Source: Narthecium ossifragum (taxonomy: Eukaryota > Streptophyta > Magnoliopsida > Dioscoreales > Nartheciaceae). From it: 64,000 nucleotides of DNA. How positions within the stretch are numbered: position 1 is the first letter of the stretch; every line of letters starts with the position of its first letter. The stretch lies in the NCBI GenBank assembly GCA_963920575.1, contig OY986969.1, positions 6,334,001 through 6,398,000 on the forward strand. The letters are read 5' to 3'. The notes below the pieces were generated by a model that did no database searches, had not been told where the DNA came from, and saw only the letters and a program-made list of their open reading frames with translations. Below, in pieces: positions 47,332 to 59,400 of this stretch. Both the position numbers and the translations under genes were made by a program.

Positions 47332-47430
47332 TTTATATATATTCTGGGATCATTTCTCTTCAAGAATTATGCGATCATGGTGGTATAGCCGCCGCCTAGG
47401 GCAATCTTAGTCGCTCGCTAGCCGTAGCCG
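47332..47430 (+). promoter_or_regulatory. FAN1 core promoter and leader with two tiny upstream ORFs
   Basis: A TATA-like TTTATATATATT sits at about 47331-47342. Downstream are two ATGs before the main start. One at 47369 opens a 14-codon ORF ending at 47410; one at 47377 opens MVV-stop, ending at 47388. Transcription start was not determined, so use of these uORFs is inference. Confidence 0.4.
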
Positions 47431-50400
47431 ATGGTGATACTGTCGGGCCGAGAGAGCCTGATCCGGCTGGTGGGGAAGCGGCGGCGGACCCTCCCTCCTC
47501 AGCTCTCCGCCCTCCTCCACCCGGACCCTTCTCCCCCTCTCCACCACGATCCCGATTCCGACCCAAATCCAAAGGGTGGCCCAATACCCCCCTTTTCTTC
47601 TTCTTTTGAAGATGGAAGCAGCTCCGGAGCTGGGAGTGCCGCGGAGAAGAATGCGAAGGAAGCCGGTGATTCCGAATGGGTTTCTTGTCCTGTTTGTGCG
47701 AGGTCCATTCGGAGGGATGACTACTCCGTGAACTCCCATCTGGGTATGCGGTAGAGATTCTTTTCATTTGAACAGGATGATCGCATTAGATGTATCCGAA
47801 TGGGATTTCTCTTGCACAATCTTCATTGCGTCAGTTCTTGATCCTTTTGGCAGGTTATTCTTCATTTAGCTTATCTTTCGTGCGGGGGTTATTAACATGT
47901 TTTTGGGCTCCCCTTACTGAGACGTATTCCTGATCATTTGTATCAGTACATTCGCTCGAACTGCCAAATGAGCTTTTAATTTCTCATTGCAATTGGATGC
48001 TTATAAGGCGCGCGTCAAAATGTAAACGATTTGCTTGCCAAGTAGTAACGTAGGTAATTTCTATGCTGCTTAATGTGGAACTGCTCCTGTCTCCACATAG
48101 GTACACATTTTGATTAAGGAGAAGACACAAGTGTTCATCATAGTGATTCTGATTATAATTTAACTCGGAATATCTTTTCCCCTGGTTTTCTATGGTCTGC
48201 AATTCCTCAGTTTCAGCTATTATCTGTTGACTCTTAAGATTGAATCTTTTAAAGTCTTGAAGGGTTTGGTTTTTGTTGGGTTTATTTGTCTTTAGTTCAG
48301 CATGGGAGAGTGAACTCATCCGTGCTTCTTTTTTTTGCCTTTTACTTTAGATGTCTAATCGCAAGACTCTTAATGAGTATGCTATTCTGGTCCCGGATTA
48401 GATTGCTATAGCCCATTCTTAGTAGTTGCACTATGGGTGTAACAAAGATTCTGACTTTGATGCCTTGATACACAGAATTGAAAAAGAATTGACATATTGG
48501 CAAGATGCCGAATGAGCATATTTTGGTATTGATAAGTGGATGTAACCACATGGATGCCTCTCATATATGCTTCTTCAACTGATATTTCATATAATTCGCC
48601 ACAATTTTCTATATGCCCATTTTCGTGTACCTAATATATAAGATGGGAGTGGTGTACCTCGTATATGGTGGCGTCATGCCATTTTGGTGCTATAGATGCT
48701 CTGATTTCATGTAACTAGGAAGCACGGGCATGGACACGCGGCACGAATATGACATGACATGGACATGTCGACACAATGATTTTCATAACCTGCAGGGCAC
48801 GGCATAGCAGGGACCCATAGAAAAGTACATTCCGTAAATTCTTTTAGAGGTCACATTTAAAAGAATCTTTGATTCAAGGACATAGGACTAAATTATGCTT
48901 AGAGTTATGTCCTTTCTAGCTTAAACATCGATAGTTATAGTAGTCATCGATCAATGCACCGTTTTTAGTTTGGCATTGACTTACCGGATGTTAAGATGTT
49001 AAGGTATGGGCTTTAGATTGTTGAGCAAGGGAAAGAACAAGTCTCGCTTTTTAATTTGATATTATCTTCGAACCCCACCAAACGGAGAGAACCACATGGG
49101 CTATGTGTTGTTGTGCATCATAGTGAGCTGTCATGCGTTAGACCGTGAAAGAAAGAAAGAGGACACATTCGGAAAGTGTTGGAAACGTGTCCAATGAGTG
49201 TCGGTATCCGTAAAGTGTCCAACACGGGCATTGTCTGCTGCTACAGGTGTCCATGCTTCTTACAAATGCAACATGCAATGCTGATTCCTGTATTCCACAT
49301 TGGGTTTTGGTACTGGACGTTTGTCAAGACCATGGGTGATGGAACTTTGTAGGCCTCCTATGAGACACATCATGAAAATGCTGGTAGCCTTTAAAAGGAT
49401 AGGACTTTGTAGTCCTTCTATTAGACAATGCATGAAATGTAGGCCTTCCCTGCCTGAAAAAACTCTGTAGGCCTTCCAAGAGACATGTCATGAAAATGAA
49501 GGAAGACTTCACATTTGCATAGAATTTGCAAAGATGGAAAGGAAAAAATGAATGCAAAAAAGTAACAACCATTTCTCATTCCATTTACTCTTTATTAGCA
49601 TCACTACTATTTCTTAGTTTTCTATACGCCAATTCTACATCTACAATTCTCTATAGAGCTTTGACAATAATCAGGTTCATTTTGAGAGCATCCTATTCTA
49701 GAAAGATAACATCATGCTTGGTGTCTTTGGATTAGACTTCAAGTTGACTTGATTGAAGATTATAATGCAGTTCGTACTTAATGTCAAACTTTGTAGTACA
49801 AGCTTGTACCAACACAGATGAATGCTTGAAGATTGTAATGCAGTTCATACTTCTTGTAAAACTTTGTAGCACATGCTTGAACCAATGCAGATGAATTGTT
49901 TTGTTATCTTTTATCCGATACAAAGGCTTGTGATATGTTTTAAGGTCCCTATAATGGATAGGTGGGATGAATTAAATGGTGAGATACACTTCTGTTTTCT
50001 GAATTCGATTGCGACATGTTATTACACTTCTGTTTTCTGAATTAGATTGTGACATCAAATAACATCCCAGAACTTCTGACATGTCATGTTTTGTAGTAAA
50101 TATCTCAAACTTGTCTTTGGATCACGGTTTCATGCCATCACTAAGTATATGTCCCTAGGCCATTTGAAAATGCTATTATGATACCTTGAAAAACTCTAAA
50201 ATCCTTTCTTATCTATGTTTTGCAGATGTTTGCCTAGATAGAGGGTCCAAACGGAAGTTAACTCAGCGCACTCTTCTTGAATTCAGCTTTTCTCCAAGAT
50301 CAGATGATGGAATGTGCTTGAGTGGTTCAAATGCTGTCTTAAATGATGTAACAGGAAGAACTGATGATAAAAACGGTAGTCTTATGCAGATTAGACACTC

Positions 50401-53400
50401 TTTGAATGTGAATAGGGGAGAGGGTTTTTTTACGTCAAACTTATTGGAGCATTTACCACCCACCAATGGTGCAATGGGGAATATCAAAATCGACAATGCA
50501 GCTGATTGGGAGATTGTGAAACAACCAAGCTCCGAAACCCAAAGTCTGGAAATAAAGTTGCCTAATTTAGATGTGAGTGGAGATGAAGATTCCAAATTTG
50601 TGGAAGTACTTGAAACTTTTATTGTTGGGCATAGGTTTCATGATCACGTGGACTTGAAAGAAGGTGCTAGTGTCTATACCTTGAGGGACCCTCAGAATCC
50701 TAAAGACAAGCATGCTATCAAGGTCCGTATTCTACTGCTCGAACTTTTAGATCACTATTCAATCCCTTAATGACAGAAATTGATTTCTCCCATATAGGTA
50801 CTTCATGCTGATCCTGCATGTGAACGGATGCTTGGCTATTTGCCTCGAGGCTTGGCTAGATATTTATCCCCTTTAATCGATAAGCATCTTGTAAAATGTA
50901 AGGTACAACTTGCTGGGCCTACAATCTTTTTCTTTGTTCTATTAGTAGACTAAACAATGTTATGCAAACTGCTGCTAATGCAGATATTTGCACAATAGCA
51001 AATGCTTTTACTGTAGAAAGCTTTTAACAATAATTAGTTGGCGAAAGGGCTTTTCAAAGAATCAATTTTCAACAAGCAGCATAATATGGTAGTAGGCCTA
51101 TTAAAGTTTGATTTAAAATCGAAATTGTTTTGTGGTTTGTTTCAGGAAATTGCTCTCTTAGATGAGAATCTTTTGTTATAATTTCGCCAGATTTGGACAT
51201 TTTAAGCATGCATTTTTCTTTTTCATCTGTTGATGGAGTATCTATCAAAAAGGGAGAAATATTCATAGGATTTGTCCAGCCACCGATAGTCATTAGAGAA
51301 GGCTAGTTCTGATTATAGCATTTACCTTCCATCGATTCCGCCGAAATTCACTATGGTAAGTGAGAGATGGTCAAAGGCGGGTGTCGATCATGGGCCACAA
51401 GTAGACAATGAGAGTGAGAGAAAGAGAGAGAGGTCGGAGAGTGATGGTTTCAATAGCGTTGGGAAGGAGAGGAGCAATAGGCGGCACCGCATTGGGGAGT
51501 AGGGATGTGACTAATGATCTCGGTAGCTAGAGGGCTAGGAGGAGAGAACGAGAGGCAAAGGGTTAGTTTTCTTCATACGTAGGTCAGAAGTCATGTTGGG
51601 CTGCTCGCACACTGAATTTCACTCTTACGCATTAAAAACAAAAAAAGAAGTGTTTCGGGCGGTTCACGGCCAGCACAAAATTTCAGGCATGTTTCTCCTT
51701 GAATGATTGTTAATACCTATGTGCAATATGTGGCTTGTTTTTTGCCAGTTTTATACTGGCAAGGTATGTAACTGTTAGCATGTGCATGTTGGTCAGCATG
51801 GAAAAATCCATGCCTAGAATGCTCAGTGATTTTATTTGCAGTTCAGCAGATGTGATTACTTCTCTCCAATTTTTCCTTTCCTTGGAGTGCAGCCACCACT
51901 AGCAATGAGCACCTTTAGATCTGTTTCTCTAAATTCATGACTGGCTGCTTTGAAATCGTAACCTGATACTTAGCATACAGAATTTGTTTCTCATGTAATT
52001 TTCCTTTTCAGATTGCAAATATGAAGTGTAATTGATAACCCAGTGTTTTAATCATATAAATCGTGTCACACAGATTTATCTTCCCTAAATATCATAATTC
52101 AACATTGATAGGTTGCTTTATTTTCAACTTTTTGCAGGGATCTGTGACAGCTCTTCCTAAACACCCCCTTGATGTTTTTGCTATTCAGCTGTCCTGTCAA
52201 AAAATAGCAGCTTGTGCTGAAGTGGAATCTATTGAATGCCAGTTTTATGAGTCTTCATGGAAAAACATTACATATGTTACTGAGCAGGCAAAGATCTATC
52301 CTTCAAGCATGACGAAGTACCAGAAAAATTTTCAATTATTGGTTCAAGATGTCTTAGATCATCATGCTAACCTTTTTACAGACGATGAGAGATTATCTCT
52401 TGGTATCCTTATGGTTCTCATCTGATTTGTTGTCTACTTATTTGGATTTTCTAAAGCCAGATTTCTTGCATATTGTTCTTTTACAGGAGCTTTTAACTCA
52501 TTATCCGATGATGGTCAGAGGCTTTTTATTCGACTCTACACTCGGAAAGGTTGCTTTTTTGTATGTTTTAGTTCTGGATAAAGTTGTCAAACCCCATTCT
52601 CTTGAGTTTACCTGGTTCTATGTGTATTGCTTAATCTATCATCATTTCACTTATGAACCAAAAAATTGATTACTTACCTTTGATAGTTTGCAAGGTGTAT
52701 ACCATAATTGTGGCCGTGATATTTGACTCTCCACTCGGAAAGGTTGCTTTTATGTATATTTTAGTTCTAGATAAAGTTGTCTAACCCCTTTGTCTTAAGG
52801 TCACCTGGCTTCTATTTGAATTGCTTAATTATCTGTCGTCCTGTCACTTATGAACCAAAAATTGATTACTTACCTTTGATAGTTTGCAAGGTGTATACCC
52901 TATTTGTGGCGTAGACATATTCATTATTTCGCTTATTCCTTGATTCCTTCATGCGTATTGCATTACTGTGCTTATAGTATGCACGCTGGTAAAGTGATTG
53001 CGGAAGTGACATATCTGCCTTCTCTCACTTTGAGCCTGAAATAAAATACAGGACACTATTAGCAGTTGATTACTTTCTGCCTTCCGTTGTAAGCTGCTTA
53101 AACCAACAATCAGTAGTTGGGTAAACAAGGTTAAATTACATCCACTAGCGTTCCTTCCAGCCTAGGATGGTATTGTTAATGTGCATAAGTTTCTTAACAA
53201 CATAAGGTCGGAGATGATGAGTTCATTTGCAAAGGGATGAATTAGATGAATCCGAATCTCTCCTTTAAAATGTGAAGCAGGGATTACCAGTGAGTCCTCA
53301 GCAGGACTTCGGAATAGTACCAAGCCAAGAGATCAGCAGGATCATATAAGAGCAAAGACACTGAAAACAGCAATGATACTACTTAGAAAATGAAACTGGT

Positions 53401-56400
53401 TCAGCGTTCTTCTACCGAGACCTTGGACTGTTCTTATCCTCCATAAGCTACAAAGTATGAGCATAACAATGTGAGACAGATTTCCTGCAACGCGCAATAA
53501 GAGCTGAGGAAGACTAGCTAAAATGAGCCCGGAAACTAGCTTATGTGCTCGCAAGTGTGCCGTAACTTCCTCCTGATACTGACCTCCGTATGCAGACCAA
53601 GCTGTTTCTGAACAAGAGCAATGACCGACTAATAGGGCAGATAGGAGACATGTATGTATATGTTTTTAGTGGTACATTTTGGCCAGAATTGGTTTCCTCA
53701 CAAGGCAAGTAAACATGATGCTATATGCTCTCTAAAACACTTCTGGCAAGCTTCCTATGGTCCTTGTAATTAGCTAATAAATGGAACAAGCCATCCTGTG
53801 TGGCTCATTTCTGGTCCATTTTTCTACTTGACTCTTATGAACTAGGATTTAGCATAAATGATACTCCACAAGGTTGTGGTAAAAGTTGCGAGTTCAAAAC
53901 TTGTTCACTTCCTTCTTGTTTGCACATAGTATTTTACTCCTTGCACTTTTATTATTCTTTTGGCTTGCTAGAAAGTTTTACACATGTGTCTTCATTTCTA
54001 AAACTAGGACATTTTCTATGTAGCTGCGCATGCCTTTGTATTGTCCATTCAAGTCTGCAATTAGGAAGCCCCATTTTGTGTATTATGCTCGCATATACGT
54101 TGAATGTAAAGCTTGGGCTTTATCCAGAGTGATGATTGAATTTACCTCAAGATGTATTTCTCAATGTAGGTCCCTGGTTTCGGATGTCTAATATTTCCTA
54201 TCCAGAGATATTGGATTCACAGAATGCAGTAAATGAATTGCAGGGTAATTCTCCTCGCCTCTTTGATGGTTGATTTATCTTTCTTTTCTTTCCCTTTATG
54301 GTCTATGACACTGTTCTGTCTTCAGCAACTGGATATTTAAATTCTTTTAATCCTAGTAAGGATCCAATTAAAGATGAAATAAAGGAGGTTCTTGATGTGC
54401 TTACTGTTTCCGAATTGCGAGAGATGTTGACTATGGGGCTTTCCAAGGTTTGTATTTTCACCATTTGATCCCTCTGAACTTGTTACATAGTAGACAACAA
54501 AACTTTAACATTCTGTGTGTGCATGTGAGTAGTTTTATAGGTTGTTATGGGTGAATATTGGTTTCAATTTTTGGTTTCTTTTATTTGCATTAGTCATTGT
54601 ATTTTTGCTCTTTAGTGATATTATTTATTATTGTCCAGTTTTATAAGCCTTTTCTGGTTTAACTTTTTAGGCGTTCATAGTCAGCTCTATAAGGTATTGA
54701 GCATTTGATCTAATTCAATGACATGATGGAGGGAATGCTACAAGGGGTGGTTGTAGCAACCAAAATAAGTTCTAATAATTCCTTCTTCTTTTTTTGAAAA
54801 GTTTGTTTTTTTAACTGCTAAGCTCATGATTGTGAGGTTTTTTTTTGCTATTAGTCAAGTCTTTTTTTCTGTTGGGAGATGGTGTCCAATGGTATGCAAG
54901 TTGATGCTTTTTATGATTATTATGGAAGATATTACAATTTACATGTTTTATGGTGTTGCTGTGTATTCTTGCCAATATCTGCTATACTTAGTAAAAGACA
55001 TTCTTTAAGAAGTGAATTCTCCGAGCGTGTGATGGTAGTAACCAGTAGTGGTTTTAAATGGAGAAGGAAAATGTCAGTCTAAAAGTTGTCTGAGAACGTT
55101 GCAAATATATTAAAACGCCATCATGAAGCATTGTGGAAAGCCCTGAAGGTATTACTAACTCATTTAGCAGTTAATTGCAGTCAAAACTTTATATAGTTCT
55201 TCTGGGAGATGTCCAACAGTAATGTGTTCCTAAAGTAGTATATGAACTAATGATCAAAACGGTCGGACTTGTCGAGATACTGCAGTTGTCAATATTATGT
55301 AGTAGTCTTATGCTTAGATTAGGAAAGTTTGTGAACATTTTTCAAAGATGCATATCATGATTCATAGTCTAGAGCATCTACCTGCAAACAAGCATGATGA
55401 TGAGAGCACCTTCTGGACTAAATGAGACTAGATTCTCTGTTATTACTTTAACAATGAAAAATGTAACCCTGACAGAAACCTCCTCGAGATGTCTAGGTGA
55501 TATACAACAAAAATAGGAAATGACCAAACTATGAAGCAGCAGCATAGTAATTTAAATTTTTCACATAGAAGATGCTTTGAGAAACTCATTGTGACATAAG
55601 ACATGTAAACAGAACAAACTATTGAAAAAGGATTCATGATATTAAACTTGTGGAGGAGGCTGTTTTGCTGAAGATAACATGTAGGCTGAAGTTCTCATTC
55701 ATGCAACTCATCGTGATATTTAACTTGTCTTGGTCATTTGTTTTACATGAAAGATTACCGGCGGAAAATGCATTTTAGTATGCAACATCAAACCATACAT
55801 GTTAAAATCTGCTAATATGCTAATTTTCTTATATCCCGAAGCATGAGTTACTTTGTTGCATGGCACGTACCCGGCACTTGTTGTGTTGCTCCAAAATGGG
55901 CAAGACAAATGATGAGTATTGCGGCATAGGTTTCTAGTCCGCTTTGAGCAGGTTTCGCTTAGAATGGCTTAAAGTTTTTCTCTTAAACAAACCTACTTGT
56001 GCAAAGTCGGTGTCTAACACAACTTCGAACCCTAAGTTACCATTTCTTCTTTTTTTGTCCTCTTCTCCTCTGCACCACCTCTTTTGTTAACTGCTCCTTC
56101 TCCCACCTGGCTGTCTCCACTTCTTGAGGTCTCGCGCTCTCCTCTCCTCCCTAGCTTGGACAGCATTGTAATCCTTGTCTAGGGGTAGTCTTTCGCATAC
56201 TTATAAACTGTAATTTTGTTTTATGCAAACTGATTTTTTTTGTAATCAAGTTACCATCCTTAATACCATCTCCACATTCTGTTGCTTCTTTTTATTAGCT
56301 TAATTAACTTTACGATTATACTATACACTACTTATTTAGACATGCTTCCATATCATCCCTTTATTTTTTTCTTGTGCAAGTTTATTTTTTGTTGTTGAAA

Positions 56401-59400
56401 TGACAAAATTGACATTATGTTTGCTTAACCTTTACAAGCATAAACTTAGAAGTCAGAATCAAATACAAATAGATGTTTTGGTATGGAGCATGATGGATGA
56501 TTTCCTCCTAAGTATGGATGAAGTCATAGTTTTTGCTCCTACATAAAATTTATGACTTCTGATGACTGCACATTAATAGTTATTGTGTGGACAGATACGG
56601 GTCAAACATTGTCTCAATCCGCCTATTATTTAATCATTATAGAGCACATTAGCGGCTATTGATCATCGATTTTAGTAATGTTTTCTTCTTATTTATGCCA
56701 TTGCCAGCATTCTGGATTGTATTTCGCGGCTAATTAGTTTAGTTCTGATGTTTTTAGTGGTACTCAGTTTGACATTTCTAGTGAAAGGACTCCTAGGACG
56801 ATGACCTTTCAGTTACTTCGATTTGATTGCATTTCGGTCACCCATGATCATGCAATCTCAGAATAAGTGCGATGTATGGATGCTGGGTGGTGCATCACTG
56901 CATTGTGTGCCACACACTGGGAAGATGACCTTTTGTGACAAGTACATCCTATTTCTTTGGCAATTGTCAGTTCTTTTGTCATGTCCCGAATACTTCAAAA
57001 ATATGCTCAATGCCTTGACATTTCACAACCTTGGGTTTGGTAATTTTCCATGATTAAGTTTGTTAACCGGACGAAGGGCAAATATGAAATGAACCCTATC
57101 ACCTTAAGGTTGTAAGGGGGATATGATATTTCAAGGATTGTGGAGCGAAATGGGATATTTAATATTTCACGGTGAAATATTATATTAACCGGCTTTTATG
57201 TTGTATTTTCTGATCTATGTTAGGTTTTTTATAAATTTATAGGCTTATCATGGTCCTACCCCTCGTAACATGGTCTTCTCTTTCAAGTTGTCAAGTGGTG
57301 GTATGTCTAGTGTATACATTCTCATTCTATTTTCTGGTAACTAATCAGAAAGGCGTCAGTTCTATGCGACGAGGTGACCTTAGTGATTCTTTATATGCTT
57401 CGTATCAAGATGGATCATGGTATGTTTGTTTTGAGTTATCATTTGTTCTTTAACCCTTTCCTCAAGTATTACTTTCTTTCTCAATACATGTAATTAAAAT
57501 GCTTTATTATAAACCATTAATTCCTGGCCTTATTGCAGTCCCCTGATGCCAACGATGGTATCTGAGAAGGCAGGAACCTGTGTAAGGATTTCTCCCACGG
57601 CTGAGATACTCTTCTGGCGTGTTCAGGTTAATAAAACACAGTTCTTATACGCGAGTCGTGCAGTTTTTGAATGAACGACCATGTCAAATATACTGATAGG
57701 AAAATAAACTTGCATATAGAATTTGAATATCACAACCTTCATTGGTTTTTAGTTTTTCAATGCTTTGATATTATTGATCAATGAAATTTATAAGACAGTA
57801 TTAGAAGTCCAAATCTAGGGATCATGGCTCAATTGTTTTATCTTGAAATCGGATTCAATCTGATAGCTAGCCATAGCCTTATCTGAAAAGTTAATTTAGA
57901 TAGGCTAAGATAATTAAAAGAATCTCTAACCAAAGATAACTAATAGAATCTCTAACTAGCGATCCGCCAAATTTATGCTAGCCTAACCAGTTAAGATATT
58001 AAAGATAACAATAGAACGTGAAAAACTCAAGCTTGATCCCGACTAGCCATAGCCATATCTGATCAACCAATTAAGATAGCTGAAGAAAACTAGGAAATCC
58101 CTTACTAGCATCTCCCAGATTTCAGTTAACTAGATCCAATCTCTCCCGAAAGCGAAATAAATCCTTTTGTAACATTTTCCAATGTAACTGTTGAAATTTA
58201 TTTTTATGAAGATCCTTCTTGTTTTTTCTCCTGTTCCATGCCATGTCCTCTTTTTCTTATCATCGTAGAATTGTGTATGCAGAGGCTATTTTTCCTCAAT
58301 GGAGAGCAGGATCTTTCAGCATTTCTCTTGGTTGATCTTGGGCTCGTCAAGTTTCCGAAGTATGTGTGCAATATCTCGCGACCGATATTTGAAAACCGAA
58401 GTGACCTGCTTGCATATGAGGAGGTTAATGTTTTAACTTTCGCATTGGATTTTGTTTTTCTGGTACATATGTTCTATGCTGATGTTTTTAATCATACCCT
58501 AGGCTATTGGAGTGGCACAGATAATGGACCAGTCTCTAGATGCAAACAACAACGAAGTGGTGATGAGATGCATAGACACGTCTGCTGACGGCATTCCTAG
58601 TCAATCTACTAAAGAAGCTGATTTTTCATGTTCTGGTTGTCCACCTAAATTTTTCACATGCTTCTCAGCATCTTGGGTCTATTCCAAAGTGCTTTTTTTG
58701 GGTGTTTCTGTTCTGGAATCTCAAAATAGGTATGAATTTGACATAAATTTGTCTTATGCGAAAATGAGAATGCATATTTTGAATTGACTTAGTAATTAGA
58801 GCATATAGTTCACACCAAGGATCACAGTGCCTCCAGCAGCGGCCATGCCGACCCACTGCATGGACGGCACAAGCGAACTGTGAGAGAAAGAGACAGATGT
58901 GGAGAATGTGAGCATGAGGGATAGAGGAGAGGGGGAGAGGGGTTTGGAGGAGAGTAGAGGAAGAGGAGGGCGGGAGTCCAATGATGATTCTGCCATTGCC
59001 GGGGTAGTCCAACATAACAGAGAAGCAAAGGGGGCAGCTGGAGGGTGGGGCTGCAGCATGCGCTCGAGTGTGTTTATGGGGGGAGATATATTAGGGTTTG
59101 GTTTAGATATATAGCTTAACGGTTAATGGGTTCTTGGTGCAACCCTTCTAAAATGACCCGGCACCTTTATTATGGACTTGTTTTAAATGATTTTACCTGA
59201 TAATTTAATGTGTTTTGCCCGAAACCGATTATTAAACTTGTGCCAGGCAACATAGTAGATATCTTGTGGGTTAATTACTGGCACGGGCAGTGCCATCCTG
59301 CACAGGAAACCGTGGTTTATGCTTTGCAGAAAGTCACAAACCATATGATACATATTTTGCCAAAAGATAGTTTTTTTAAAAGATAACTCAAGTTTGATGT

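Noticed and set aside
54826..55160. Possible coding exon in FAN1 intron 7 (a 60-67 codon frame)
   Set aside because: The exons on both sides join in phase without it, and the residues match no part of FAN1 or a transposase I know.
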